From: Streptomyces sp. AP-93
GTDB lineage: Bacteria > Actinomycetota > Actinomycetes > Streptomycetales > Streptomycetaceae
Assembly: GCF_022808175.1 (NCBI RefSeq)
Contig: NZ_JALGBX010000001.1
Span: forward strand, 372,001 to 436,000
Reading direction: 5' to 3'
DNA: 64,000 nt
This document shows, one piece after another, positions 34,801 to 43,016 of the stretch. The position numbers were made by a program, and so were the translations under genes. The stretch's first letter is position 1, and every line of letters starts with the position of its first letter. The notes under the pieces were generated by a model. That model was not told the origin of the DNA and ran no database searches. It was given only the letters and a program-made list of their open reading frames with translations.

Positions 34801-35009
34801 GCGAGGGCGGCTTCATCTCGCAGCCGCTCGCGGTGGTCGTCATCGGCGGCCTGATCAGCTCCACCGTGCTGACCCTGCTCCTGGTGCCGACCCTCTACAC
34901 GATGCTGGAGCTCCGCAAGGAGCGCCGCAGCGCGAAGAAGACGGCCCGCCTGACCGTGGTCCCGGCCCCGTCCGCCCCGGCGGACGAGGAGAGCCCCGTC
35001 AAGGTCTGA
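31878..35009 (+). CDS. RND-family efflux permease (HAE1/SwrC-like)
   Basis: 1043 residues with the RND topology: helix 1 at about 12-32 (LVGLVSLVALLFGAIAIPQL), large extracytoplasmic loop, helices 2-6 at about 335-490, a second loop and helices 8-12 at about 855-1010. The proton-relay helix 4 has the Asp pair in 'IGRVVDDSIVVLENI'. Proteins of this type in Gram-positives resemble Bacillus SwrC/YerP and export amphiphilic compounds; no membrane-fusion protein or outer-membrane channel gene is nearby, as expected. The gene stands alone, ending at a strong terminator. A link with the response regulator just upstream is possible but unproven. Confidence 0.93.
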   Translation: MFRLSRFSLAQRALVGLVSLVALLFGAIAIPQLKQQLLPSIDLPMVSVLAPYQGASPDVVEKQVVEPIEAMLKGVDGITGITSTASEGNALIMATFDYGDDGTKQLVADVQQAVNRARVRLPAEVDPQVIAGSTDDIPTVVLAVTSDKDQQALADQLTKSVVPVLEDIAGVGQVTVDGVQDLQVTVTPDDAKLAAAGLDGAALAQGLQAGGATIPAGSFDEAGKNRTVRVGSGYTSLAQLEDLRLTAGPGKPAVRLGDVASVKQEPAKADSLTRTNGKPSLALVLTMDKDGSAVAISDAVKDKLPELRSTLGSGADLAVVSDQGPAVAKSISGLTTEGLLGLVFAVVVILVFLGSLRSTLVTAVSIPLSVVLALIVLWTRDLSLNMLTLGALTIAIGRVVDDSIVVLENIKRHLGYGEERRSAIITAVKEVAGAVTSSTLTTVAVFLPIAFVGGMVGQFFGPFSITVTAALLASLLVSLTVVPVLSYWFLRAPKGVSEGDAASIEKARREAEEKESRSKLQQFYVRALGLVTRRRVATLIVAVVVFVATLGMTPLLKTNFFDQGEQEVLSIKQQLPPGTSLAAADEASRKVEKVLDGTDGVKDYQVTVGSSGFMAAFGGGTGSNQASYQVTLENSGKTESAKKHIETALKGLDGIGETTIAAGDGFGSQNLSVVVKAGDAAVLARAAEQVRTEVAKIEDVTDVQSDLSQSVPRISVTATPKAAEFGLNQAALGAIVGQAVRGNPAGKAVLDDTERDIVIRSAQPAATLAQLQALPVGPVKLGDIAEVEEVPGPVAMTRIDGARAATISAKPIGDNTGAVSSTLQSKIKALDLPAGATASIGGVGEDQSEAFAQLGLAMLAAIALVFMLLVATFRSLVQPLILLVSIPFAATGALGLLLVTGTPLGVPALIGMLMLIGIVVTNAIVLIDLVNQYRAQGYGVIEAVVEGGRHRLRPILMTALATIFALLPMALGVTGEGGFISQPLAVVVIGGLISSTVLTLLLVPTLYTMLELRKERRSAKKTARLTVVPAPSAPADEESPVKV

Positions 35010-35046
35010 CCCGCGGGGGAACCCGTACTCCGGGAACCCGTACACG

Positions 35047-35080
35047 CCGAAGGGCCGCCCCTCGCAGGGCGGCCCTTCGG
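35047..35080. terminator. Bidirectional terminator between RND gene and nadA
   Basis: Perfect 14-bp stem (35047-35060/35067-35080) with a 6-nt loop between the two convergent genes. Confidence 0.9.
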
Positions 35081-35101
35081 TCGTCGTGCTGCGGGACCGG
35101 G

Positions 35102-36295
35102 TTACGGAAGCGCGAGCATCCGCTCCAGGGCGAGCTTGGCGAAGCTCTCGGTCTCCTTGTCGACCTGGATCTGGTTGACGAGGTTGCCCTCGGCCAGGGA
35201 CTCCAGGGTCCACACCAGGTGGGGGAGGTCGATGCGGTTCATGGTCGAGCAGAAGCAGACCGTCTTGTCGAGGAAGACGACCTGCTTGTCCTCCGCGGCG
35301 AAACGGTTCGCCAGACGCTGGACGAGGTTCAGCTCGGTGCCGATGGCCCACTTGGAGCCGGCCGGGGCCGCCTCCAGCGCCTTGATGATGTACTCGGTGG
35401 AGCCGACGTGGTCCGCGGCCGCCACGACCTCGTGCTTGCACTCGGGGTGGACCAGCACGTTCACGCCGGGGATGCGGGCGCGCACGTCGTTGACGGAGTC
35501 GACCGAGAAACGGCCGTGCACCGAGCAGTGGCCGCGCCACAGGATCATCTTGGCGTTGCGCAGCTGCTCGACGGTCAGGCCGCCGTTCGGCTTGTGCGGG
35601 TTGTACAGCACGCAGTCGTCGAGGGTCATGCCCATGTCGCGGACGGCGGTGTTGCGGCCCAGGTGCTGGTCCGGGAGGAAGAGCACCTTCTCGCCCTGCT
35701 CGAACGCCCACTCCAGGGCCTTCTTCGCGTTGGACGAGGTACAGATCGTGCCGCCGTGCTTGCCGGTGAAGGCCTTGATGTCGGCCGAGGAGTTCATGTA
35801 CGAGACGGGGACCGTGGCTCCGGCGACACCGGCCTCGGTCAGCACGTCCCAGCACTCCGCAACCTGCTCGGCGGTGGCCATGTCGGCCATCGAGCAGCCG
35901 GCGGCCAGGTCCGGCAGGACCACCTTCTGGTCGTCCGAGGTGAGGATGTCCGCGGACTCGGCCATGAAGTGGACGCCGCAGAAGACGATGTACTCGGCAT
36001 CCGGCCTGGCGGCCGCGTCCTTGGCGAGCTTGAAGGAGTCACCGGTGACGTCGGCGAACTCGATGACCTCGTCACGCTGGTAGTGGTGGCCGAGGATGAA
36101 GACCTTGTCCCCGAGCTTCTCCTTGGCGGCGCGGGCGCGCGCCACGAGGTCCGGGTCCGACGGCGAGGGCAGGTCGCCGGGGCACTCCACCCCGCGCTCG
36201 CTCTTGGGGTCGGCCTCACGGCCGAGCAGCAGCAAGGCAAGGGGCGTCGGCTGGACGTCCAAGGGCTGGTTGTCCAAAGGCTGGGCGGTGGTCAC
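35102..36295 (-). CDS. nadA: Quinolinate synthase
   Basis: 397 residues. NadA is a [4Fe-4S] enzyme that condenses iminoaspartate with dihydroxyacetone phosphate to quinolinate in NAD synthesis. The three cluster cysteines are recognisable in 'IVFCGVHFMAES', 'VHPECKHEV' and 'KTVCFCSTMNRI'; 'ILGHHYQRDEVIEFADV' and 'YNPHKPNGG' are further family motifs. GTG 36295 (VTTAQPLDNQ) has AAAGGG 8 nt upstream; the frame remains open to 36340 without a better site. No nadB or nadC adjoins it, so the gene appears detached from an operon. It is divergent from the Fe-S carrier gene erpA. Confidence 0.96.
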   Translation of the reverse strand: MTTAQPLDNQPLDVQPTPLALLLLGREADPKSERGVECPGDLPSPSDPDLVARARAAKEKLGDKVFILGHHYQRDEVIEFADVTGDSFKLAKDAAARPDAEYIVFCGVHFMAESADILTSDDQKVVLPDLAAGCSMADMATAEQVAECWDVLTEAGVAGATVPVSYMNSSADIKAFTGKHGGTICTSSNAKKALEWAFEQGEKVLFLPDQHLGRNTAVRDMGMTLDDCVLYNPHKPNGGLTVEQLRNAKMILWRGHCSVHGRFSVDSVNDVRARIPGVNVLVHPECKHEVVAAADHVGSTEYIIKALEAAPAGSKWAIGTELNLVQRLANRFAAEDKQVVFLDKTVCFCSTMNRIDLPHLVWTLESLAEGNLVNQIQVDKETESFAKLALERMLALP

Positions 36296-36644
36296 GACAC
36301 GCACCCTTTCTGTTCTGCGACAAGGGACTTCTGAAGCCACTCTGAAGCCATCGCTTCGACTTCTCGTCTATTTGACGCTATCTATCATAACTGCTTCACG
36401 TCACTTTGACGATGCCGATAGTGTCGATGTGACGAATTCGCCCGCCGGGCACCGGGACCTCGCGGGGACCTCGCGCAGACCTCGCGGGGACCCACCCCCG
36501 CGCGGCGGTGTGCGAGCATGGAATTTCTGAAAGACGCGTCGGGTCCCGGAATGAATCCGCGGCCCCGCTCGTTGCCACCGACGGCAAGAGTCCGACGTTT
36601 CCCCGCTCCCGGCGGGGAGCCGCCCACTTCGGGAGTGAATGCAG
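36296..36644. promoter_or_regulatory. nadA-erpA divergent control region
   Basis: 349 bp. A notably A/T-rich patch (36365-36395) includes TATGAT on the minus strand (36389-36384), a likely nadA -10 with about 85 nt of leader. TTGACG occurs twice (near 36372 and 36406). Closer to erpA are three direct GACCTCGCGGG-type repeats (36460-36495). No recognised NAD riboswitch or regulator box was found. Confidence 0.4.
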
Positions 36645-37001
36645 ATGTCCGTACAGGACGAAAAGACCACCGTGAGCGACGGCATCCTCCTGTCCGACGC
36701 CGCCGCCGAGAAGGTCAGGACCCTGCTGGAGCAGGAAGGCCGCGATGACCTGGCGCTGCGCGTCGCCGTCCAGCCCGGTGGCTGCTCGGGCCTGCGCTAC
36801 CAGCTCTTCTTCGACGAGCGCTCTCTCGACGGCGACGTCGTGAAGGACTTCGACGGTGTGAAGGTCGTCACCGACCGGATGAGCTCCCCGTACCTGCACG
36901 GTGCGTCCATCGACTTCGTCGACACCATCGAGAAGCAGGGCTTCACGATCGACAACCCGAACGCCACGGGCTCCTGCGCCTGCGGCGACTCGTTCAACTA
37001 A
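36645..37001 (+). CDS. erpA: Iron-sulfur cluster insertion protein (A-type carrier)
   Basis: 118 residues with the A-type carrier fold. The three cluster-binding cysteines are in 'GGCSGLRYQLFFDE' and the C-terminal 'GSCACGDSFN' (C-x-C). It receives [4Fe-4S] or [2Fe-2S] units and passes them to apoproteins; the adjacent NadA is a plausible client. ATG 36645 is favoured over ATG 36639 because GGGAG then sits at a normal 9-nt distance. Strong hairpin downstream. Confidence 0.95.
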   Translation: MSVQDEKTTVSDGILLSDAAAEKVRTLLEQEGRDDLALRVAVQPGGCSGLRYQLFFDERSLDGDVVKDFDGVKVVTDRMSSPYLHGASIDFVDTIEKQGFTIDNPNATGSCACGDSFN

Positions 37002-37051
37002 GCCCGGACGTCCCGGCCGGCTCGCAGGGCCGGCCGGACTCGCAGGGCCGA

Positions 37052-37095
37052 CGAGAGGGGCCCGCCCGCGGACATCCGCGGGCGGGCCCCTCTCG
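37052..37095. terminator. Perfect 21-bp terminator hairpin after erpA
   Basis: Arms 37052-37072 and 37075-37095 match perfectly; two central bases form the minimal loop. It lies between convergent erpA and the membrane-anchored protein. Confidence 0.9.
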
Positions 37096-37126
37096 CACGT
37101 CCGGGCGCCTGCCGGCGTCCCGGTGG

Positions 37127-38629
37127 CTACTGGCGGGGGACGGCCTTGCCCGTGGTCGCGTCGACCACCTTGCGGTCGCCGACCGGCTGCTGGAGCGTGG
37201 CCGTCACCGTCATCTCCTGCGCCAGCATGATGCAGGCCTGCCCCGGCTTGTTCGGGGTGTCCGTGATCCTCACCATCACCGACTCCGGCTGCTCACGGAC
37301 CTCCAGGGCGTACGTGCTGCACACCCCGCCCCAGAAGTTCACGGTCAGCGTCCGGTCGGCCGAGGAGTACGAGAAACCGGGCACGGTCTGCCCCTTCGCG
37401 GGCGGGTCGACGGGGGTGGGCAGGTCGACCGGGGGAATCTCCTCGGTCAGCCCCGCCGGCTGGGCCACCGTGTGGCCCGGGCCGCCGCCCTTGCCGGCCA
37501 CCTCGAACAGCCAGGCCGGCACGAGGCCGCGGGCCCCGTCGACCGTGCCCGGGACCAGCCCGAGCTCGGCGGCCCGCACCGACTCCGTCCGCGACGGCTT
37601 CATCGGCCGCGGCTCCGGGTTGCACGGCAGCGTGTCCGTGGCGCCGTCCGGGGTGTCCGGGGTCAGCGGGACGCTCGTGGCGCAGCCGCTCGGGCCGGGG
37701 TCCGTGGCGCCGGAGCCCCGGGACTTGTCGTTCAGCCGGGCCAGCGCGTCCACGGCGCCGATCACCGGCTGCTCGGCGGCCCGCACCGGAACCTTCAGCT
37801 CGCCACTGCCCGACACCACCTTGGAGTCCACCCCGACGCCGATCCGGGTGGACCAGCCCTGCGTGGGCAGGCCGCCGATCACCGGGTCGGCCGTCACCAG
37901 GCGTACGGAGCCCTGGGCGATCCGGGCGTCGAGCGCGGCCGAGCCCTGGCCCACGGCCGCCAGCACGGGTGCGGCGGCGGCCTTGGCGGCCTCCTCGGAG
38001 ACGGGCGTCCCGGCCGTGCCGCCGTGCTCCCGGCCCAGATCCTGGGGGAGGGTTGCGGGGCCGCAGGTGTCCTTGCCGCGCACGCAGTCGTCGCCGGTGC
38101 CGCCGACCTGGAAGCGGGAGAAGTTCCAGGTCCCGGGCGCCTTGAGGTTCACCGTGAGCCGGGGCCCGGAGCCGTCCGCCCTCTCCCCGGCCTGCCAGGT
38201 CTCCCCGGCGAGCCGGGGCGCGCCGGAGATCCCGAGCGCCGTCGCGAGCCGCGCCACCTCGGCGGAGGTCACCTCACCGCTCGCACGGAAGGCCGGCGCC
38301 CGGGCCGGGCCGTCCGGGAGGGGGACATCGGCGGTGTACGTGACCCCGCCGCCGGAGGGGTCGGGTTCTCCGGGGGCGATGCCGGGCCCGGGCGGAGTGG
38401 GCAGCGCGCGGGGCGCGGAGGCCGCGCTGTCGCCCGTACGCCCCTCGCCGTGGGCGGTCGACGCCCAGTACGCGGTGCCGCCGCCGGTGAGCAGGACGGC
38501 GACCGCGATCGAACCGACGACCCAGACCGGCCGCCGTCGTGTGCCGCGTGACGCGTCCGGAGTGCCGGGTGCCTGGAGTGCCTCGGGTCCCTCAGGGCCC
38601 TCGGGTGCATCGGACTGTTCGCTGGTCAC
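37127..38629 (-). CDS. Membrane-anchored extracytoplasmic protein, function unknown
   Basis: 500 residues. A short acidic, Pro-rich cytoplasmic N-terminus is followed by one membrane helix at about 36-58 (VVGSIAVAVLLTGGGTAYW) and a large external region rich in Pro, Gly and Thr with paired Cys (DDCVRGKDTCGP, and others). No catalytic motif is recognised. The type is widespread in Streptomyces as a hypothetical protein and is often found close to the cta genes. GTG 38629 is preferred since AAAGGAG precedes it by 7 nt; ATG further upstream lacks a site. Role unknown. Confidence 0.8.
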   Translation of the reverse strand: MTSEQSDAPEGPEGPEALQAPGTPDASRGTRRRPVWVVGSIAVAVLLTGGGTAYWASTAHGEGRTGDSAASAPRALPTPPGPGIAPGEPDPSGGGVTYTADVPLPDGPARAPAFRASGEVTSAEVARLATALGISGAPRLAGETWQAGERADGSGPRLTVNLKAPGTWNFSRFQVGGTGDDCVRGKDTCGPATLPQDLGREHGGTAGTPVSEEAAKAAAAPVLAAVGQGSAALDARIAQGSVRLVTADPVIGGLPTQGWSTRIGVGVDSKVVSGSGELKVPVRAAEQPVIGAVDALARLNDKSRGSGATDPGPSGCATSVPLTPDTPDGATDTLPCNPEPRPMKPSRTESVRAAELGLVPGTVDGARGLVPAWLFEVAGKGGGPGHTVAQPAGLTEEIPPVDLPTPVDPPAKGQTVPGFSYSSADRTLTVNFWGGVCSTYALEVREQPESVMVRITDTPNKPGQACIMLAQEMTVTATLQQPVGDRKVVDATTGKAVPRQ

Positions 38630-38711
38630 CGCATCGCTCCTTTGCCCGTCCCGCATGGGGTGATGCGGGTGTGACGGAACAGACGCGGATCCGGTTCCGC
38701 CGGGCCCCGGC

Positions 38712-38930
38712 CTAGAAGCCGTAGACCGCCGTGGAGGCGATGAGGCGGGCCGAGGCGGCCGGGACGCGGATCCCGTTGATCTGGGAGGGAGCCACCTGAT
38801 CCGGCCGCGCACCAGTGGGAACCGGCCAGTGCGGGGCCATCCGGGCGCAGTCGCCCAGCAGCTGCTCGAACTCGGTGCCCGCCGTGATCTCGGAGGGCCG
38901 GGCGGGCCCGAAGCCATCGGTGTAGGTCAT
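38712..38930 (-). CDS. Small hypothetical protein
   Basis: 72 residues (MTYTDGFGPARPSEITAG...) with balanced composition and no membrane helix. Codon third positions have the expected G/C bias and the sequence reads like a folded protein rather than an antisense artefact. Ribosome site weak. It precedes the 500-residue protein on the same strand (83 bp) and could be cotranscribed. No function recognised. Confidence 0.55.
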   Translation of the reverse strand: MTYTDGFGPARPSEITAGTEFEQLLGDCARMAPHWPVPTGARPDQVAPSQINGIRVPAASARLIASTAVYGF

Positions 38931-39062
38931 GGGGCACGGTAGGCACGGCGCCGCGGGTGAAGAAAGACCTACTACGGGGTAGTTTCTTCCGGTCGGCCCG
39001 GGGCCCGTCGACCGGGTAGTTTTGAATGTCCCCTTGCCTTCCCCCGCAGGAGCGTCCACGCC

Positions 39063-40040
39063 GTGCGTATCGCAGTCACCGGCTCCATCGCCACCGACCA
39101 CCTCATGACCTTCCCCGGCCGCTTCGCCGACCAGTTGGTCGCGGACCAGCTGCACACGGTCTCGCTCTCCTTCCTCGTCGACAACCTCGACGTACGGCGC
39201 GGCGGCGTCGGCCCGAACATCTGCTTCGGCATGGGGCAGCTCGGCGCCCGGCCGATCCTCGTCGGAGCGGCCGGCTCCGACTTCGACGAGTACCGTGCCT
39301 GGCTCGACCGGCACGGCGTCGACACCCAGTCCGTGCGGATCTCCGAGGTCCTGCACACCGCGCGCTTCGTCTGCACGACGGACGCCGACCACAACCAGAT
39401 CGGCTCCTTCTACACGGGCGCGATGAGCGAGGCCCGCCTGATCGAGCTGAAGGCGGTCGCGGACCGGGTCGGCGGCCTGGACCTCGTCCTGATCGGCGCG
39501 GACGACCCCGAGGCGATGCTGCGCCACACGGAGGAGTGCCGTACGCGGGCGATCCCCTTCGCCGCGGACTTCTCGCAGCAGATCGCCCGGATGGACGGCG
39601 ACAACATCCGCACCCTGATGGAGGGCGCGACCTACCTCTTCTCGAACGAGTACGAGAAGGGCCTCATCGAGGCGAAGTCCGGCTGGACCGACGTCGAGAT
39701 CCTGGCGAAGGTCGGCACCCGGGTCACCACGCTCGGCTCGAACGGCGTCCGCATCGACCGGGTCGGCCACGACCCGGTCGTGGTCGGCTGCCCGGAGGAG
39801 ACCGCGAAGGTCGACCCGACGGGCGTCGGCGACGCGTTCCGCGCGGGCTTCCTGACGGGCCTGGGCTGGGGCGTCGGCCTGGAGCGGGCCGCTCAGGTCG
39901 GCTGCATGCTGGCCACCCTCGTCATCGAGACGCTGGGCACCCAGGAGTACACCCTGGGCCGGGCCCACTTCATGGAGCGCTTCACGAAGGCGTACGGCGA
40001 CGAGGCGGCGGCGGAAGTCCAGTCCCACCTCCCGGCGTAG
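39063..40040 (+). CDS. PfkB-family carbohydrate/adenosine kinase
   Basis: 325 residues, ribokinase fold. N-terminal 'GSIATDHLMTFPGRF' and 'GGVGPNICFGMGQLGARP' (sugar-binding Gly-Gly) and C-terminal 'DPTGVGDAFRAGFLTG' with the catalytic Asp and anion hole are complete. The position between the erpA and ctaC regions matches M. tuberculosis adoK (adenosine kinase), so adenosine or a nucleoside is a good guess, though a sugar is possible. GTG 39063. TAGTTT 40 bp upstream (39015 region) may be the -10. Confidence 0.92.
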   Translation: MRIAVTGSIATDHLMTFPGRFADQLVADQLHTVSLSFLVDNLDVRRGGVGPNICFGMGQLGARPILVGAAGSDFDEYRAWLDRHGVDTQSVRISEVLHTARFVCTTDADHNQIGSFYTGAMSEARLIELKAVADRVGGLDLVLIGADDPEAMLRHTEECRTRAIPFAADFSQQIARMDGDNIRTLMEGATYLFSNEYEKGLIEAKSGWTDVEILAKVGTRVTTLGSNGVRIDRVGHDPVVVGCPEETAKVDPTGVGDAFRAGFLTGLGWGVGLERAAQVGCMLATLVIETLGTQEYTLGRAHFMERFTKAYGDEAAAEVQSHLPA

Positions 40041-40102
40041 CCCCTCGCGGCGCCGGGCTCTGTGCCCCTGGGCGGGCCCGGTGGGCGGGTGCGGGTGGGT
40101 GG

Positions 40103-40300
40103 GCCCTGCGGGGCGAAGTCCCCTACCCGCCCTTCCACCGTTCCCCGGGGCTGCGCCCCGGACCCCGCGCCTCAAACGCCGGCGAGGCTGGAGGGTGCCG
40201 CGCAGCGGCACATCCAGCCCGTCCGGCGTTTGAGGACCGGGTCCGGGCAGAGCCCGGGGAACGGGCGAAGGGCGGGTAGGGGACTTCCGCCCCGCAGGGC
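40103..40300. repeat. Long imperfect inverted repeat, copy 1
   Basis: About 90-bp arms (40103-40192 and 40213-40300), roughly 80-85% complementary, enclose a perfect inner hairpin GTGCCGC-GCA-GCGGCAC. The arms contain CCTCAAACGCCGG, a motif recurring in Streptomyces intergenic DNA and present again near 61.8 kb in this window. It lies between two convergent genes (kinase and cysteine desulfurase) and would form a very stable RNA in either direction. Confidence 0.88.
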
Positions 40301-40342
40301 AGAACCCGCTGCGGCCGCAGGCCGGCCAGGGCGCGGCCCGGG

Positions 40343-41725
40343 TCAGACCGCCCGGCGGACCGTGTACGCAGTACCCAGGGGACGCGGGGCTTCGCCCACA
40401 TACACCTGCCCCCGCATCGCGCACCACGCCGGAATGTCCAGCCGGGCGACCTCGTCGTCCGACAGGACGGTCACCGTGCCACCCACCGGCACCCGGACAA
40501 TGGCCCGGGCCAGTTCGATCACCGGCTGCGGACACCGCAGGCCGAGGGTGTCCAGTTCCAGGGACTCCGCCTCCGGATCGGCGGCCATCACCGGTTCCAC
40601 CACGCCGAGTTGCTCGCGGACCCCCGCCACCAGCCCCGGCAGGACCTCCAGGAAGCCGTTGACCTCCGCCGCCGTCGTGCCGGCCGGCAGGGACACCCGT
40701 ACGTTCCCCTCCGACAGCACCCCCATGGCCCGCAGGACATGGGACGGCGTCAGCGTCGAGCTGGTGCACGAGGAGCCGGAGGAGACGGAGTAGCCGGCCC
40801 GGTCCAGCCCGTGGAGCAGGGTCTCCCCGTCCACGTACAGGCAGGAGAAGGTGACCAGGTGCGGGAGCCGGAGGTCGGGATGGCCCACCACCTCCACGTC
40901 CGGCACCAGACGGGCAACCCGCCGCCGCAGCCGGTCCACCAGGATCCGCAGGCGGGCCGCCTCCGCGTCCGCCTCGGCGCGCACCGCCCGCAGGGAGGCC
41001 GCCGCGGCGACGGCCGCGGGGAGGTTGACGAAGCCGGGGGAGCGCCCCGACTCCCTTTCGTCGGCGGGGCCTTGGGGGGAGAAGCGCACTCCCTTGCGGA
41101 CCGCCAGCAGGCCGACTCCGGCCGGGCCGCCCCATTTGTGGGCGCTCGCGCACAGCACGGACCAGTTCCCGGGGACCGGCCCCCAGCCCAGCGACTGCGC
41201 GGCGTCCACCAGCAGCGGGACCCCGGCGGCGGCGCACACCTCGGCGACCTCCGCCACGGGCTGGACGGTGCCGACCTCGTGGTTGGCCGACTGGAGGCAG
41301 GCCAGCGCGGTGGAGGGCCCCAGGAGTTCCCCGTAGGAGGAGGCGGCGACCCGGCCGAAGCGGTCCACCGGGACCTCCTCGACCCGCCCGCCGCCCGCCG
41401 CGTGGACCTCCGCCGCGTGGAGTACGGAACTGTGTTCCACCGCTGATACGACCAGATGCCCGCCGACGCGCCGACGCCCCGCCAGGACCCCGGCCATGCC
41501 CGAGTGAACCGCGTGCGTCCCCGAAGGAGTGAACACGAGCTCGTCGGGGCGGCAGCCCACCGCCTCCGCCGCCGCCTCCCGCGCCGCGTCCAGCAGCAGT
41601 CGGGCCCGGCGCCCTTCGCGGTACAGCCGGGCGGGGTCGGCCCAGCCTTCGTCAAGGGAGGCCTGGAGCGCCTGCCGGGCCACGGGGTGCAGCGGGGCGG
41701 CGGACGCGGTGTCGAAGTACGGCAT
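40343..41725 (-). CDS. Cysteine desulfurase fused to TusA sulfur-carrier domain
   Basis: 460 residues. Residues about 1-370 are an IscS/NifS-like PLP enzyme: 'SANHEVGTVQPVAEVAEV', 'LLVDAAQSLGWG', PLP Lys in 'SAHKWGGPAGVG' and catalytic Cys in 'SSGSSCTSSTLTPSHVL'. Residues about 388-460 form a TusA domain with 'LDTLGLRCPQPVIELARAI', whose Cys accepts persulfide. The enzyme should release sulfur from cysteine and pass it to its own TusA domain for tRNA thiolation, molybdopterin or related pathways. ATG 41725 lacks a clear ribosome site. It is divergent from ctaC. The fusion occurs in other actinomycetes. Confidence 0.93.
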   Translation of the reverse strand: MPYFDTASAAPLHPVARQALQASLDEGWADPARLYREGRRARLLLDAAREAAAEAVGCRPDELVFTPSGTHAVHSGMAGVLAGRRRVGGHLVVSAVEHSSVLHAAEVHAAGGGRVEEVPVDRFGRVAASSYGELLGPSTALACLQSANHEVGTVQPVAEVAEVCAAAGVPLLVDAAQSLGWGPVPGNWSVLCASAHKWGGPAGVGLLAVRKGVRFSPQGPADERESGRSPGFVNLPAAVAAAASLRAVRAEADAEAARLRILVDRLRRRVARLVPDVEVVGHPDLRLPHLVTFSCLYVDGETLLHGLDRAGYSVSSGSSCTSSTLTPSHVLRAMGVLSEGNVRVSLPAGTTAAEVNGFLEVLPGLVAGVREQLGVVEPVMAADPEAESLELDTLGLRCPQPVIELARAIVRVPVGGTVTVLSDDEVARLDIPAWCAMRGQVYVGEAPRPLGTAYTVRRAV

Positions 41726-41930
41726 CCGGTCACGCTAACCGGACGCCGCGCCGGCGCCGCGCCCGGCTTGGGGCATGCCGTCGAAGTTCCTAGGTCAGGG
41801 GCCGTCAGATGCCGTCGGGACCCCGCCATTCGGGGCCCGTTGGGCCGTCCCCCGTACGGCGGATCCATCCCTTCGGGGTCAGTAACGGCGCGTTGGGCAC
41901 CCTCCCCGCGCGACCCCAAATAGCGTCCAG

Positions 41931-41961
41931 TAGGGTTTGGTCCGCATAAACATCCAAACCC
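41931..41961 (+). promoter_or_regulatory. ctaC promoter element and inverted repeat
   Basis: TAGGGT (41931-41936) is a good -10. Overlapping it, GGGTTTGG (41933-41940) and CCAAACCC (41954-41961) form a perfect 8-bp inverted repeat with a 13-bp A/T-rich spacer, positioned at the transcription start. It may be an operator for the cytochrome oxidase genes. No good -35 is seen. The leader is about 100 nt. Confidence 0.5.
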
Positions 41962-42041
41962 CTGCCTGCGTCAGGGCCGGCGACCGACCCGAATGCGGCC
42001 GCGGCCGGCCGCGCGGGCCGAGACTCTCGGGAAGGCGCTAC

Positions 42042-43016
42042 GTGAGTCCCTACGGCTCCGACCGCTCGCCGCGGCGCCCGATGCGGCGGAAGCTGCTGCA
42101 GGCGCTGACTGCGGGCGTGGTCCTGGCGACCGCCACTGGTTGCTCGTATACATGGAAAGACTTTCCCCGCCTCGGATTGCCCACCCCGGTCACTGAAGAG
42201 GCGCCTCGCATCCTCTCCCTGTGGCAGGGGTCCTGGGCGGCCGCTCTGATCACCGGCGTCCTCGTGTGGGGCCTGATCATGTGGAGCGTCATCTTCCACC
42301 GGCGCAGCCGGACCAAGGTCGAGGTTCCCCCGCAGACCCGGTACAACATGCCCATCGAGGCGCTGTACACCGTGGTCCCCCTCATCATCGTCTCGGTGCT
42401 GTTCTACTTCACCGCGCGTGACGAGTCGAAGCTGCTCGCCCTCTCCGCCAAGCCGGCGCACACGATCAACGTGGTCGGCTTCCAGTGGAGCTGGGGCTTC
42501 AACTACGTCGAGGACGTCGACGGCGACGCGGCGACTCCGAAGGCCGGCGAGGTTCCCAAGGAACTCGCCTCCCTTCCGGACCGCTACACCAAGGACTTCC
42601 CCGCGGGCGCCGAAGGCGTCTACACCAAGGGCGTCCCGAGCGACCGGAACGCGGAGACCGGCAACCCGGGCCCGACGCTCTGGCTGCCGAAGGGTGAGAA
42701 GGTCCGCTTCATCCTGTCGTCCAACGACGTCATCCACTCCTTCTGGGTGGTCCCCTTCCTGTTCAAGCAGGACGTCATTCCGGGGCACACCAACGTCTTC
42801 GAGGTCACCCCGACCGAAGAGGGCGTCTTCATGGGCAAGTGCGCCGAGCTCTGCGGTGTCGACCACTCCCGAATGCTCTTCAACGTCAAGGTCGTCTCTC
42901 CGGAGGCGTACAAGGCGCACCTGAAGGAGCTCGCGGAGAAGGGTCAGACCGGCTTCCTCCCGGCCGGTATCCAGCAGACCGACCCGGCCCGCAATGCTGA
43001 GGTGAACAAACTGTGA
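42042..43016 (+). CDS. ctaC: Cytochrome c oxidase subunit II
   Basis: 324 residues. A lipoprotein-type signal ends in 'LATATGCS' (lipobox Cys), two membrane helices follow (about 75-95 and 115-140), then the extracytoplasmic CuA domain: '[20 protein letters not shown]' and '[16 protein letters not shown]' supply the His, two Cys, second His and Met ligands. It accepts electrons from the cytochrome bc1 complex via QcrC. GTG 42042 follows GGGAAGG. It overlaps ctaD by 4 bp (GTGA). Confidence 0.96.
   Translation: MSPYGSDRSPRRPMRRKLLQALTAGVVLATATGCSYTWKDFPRLGLPTPVTEEAPRILSLWQGSWAAALITGVLVWGLIMWSVIFHRRSRTKVEVPPQTRYNMPIEALYTVVPLIIVSVLFYFTARDESKLLALSAKPAHTINVVGFQWSWGFNYVEDVDGDAATPKAGEVPKELASLPDRYTKDFPAGAEGVYTKGVPSDRNAETGNPGPTLWLPKGEKVRFILSSNDVIHSFWVVPFLFKQDVIPGHTNVFEVTPTEEGVFMGKCAELCGVDHSRMLFNVKVVSPEAYKAHLKELAEKGQTGFLPAGIQQTDPARNAEVNKL

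Noticed and set aside
31845..35855. 1336-residue open frame on the minus strand
   Set aside because: Antisense to the RND permease and nadA region, rich in Asp/Gly/Arg/Gln repeats, no domain recognised.
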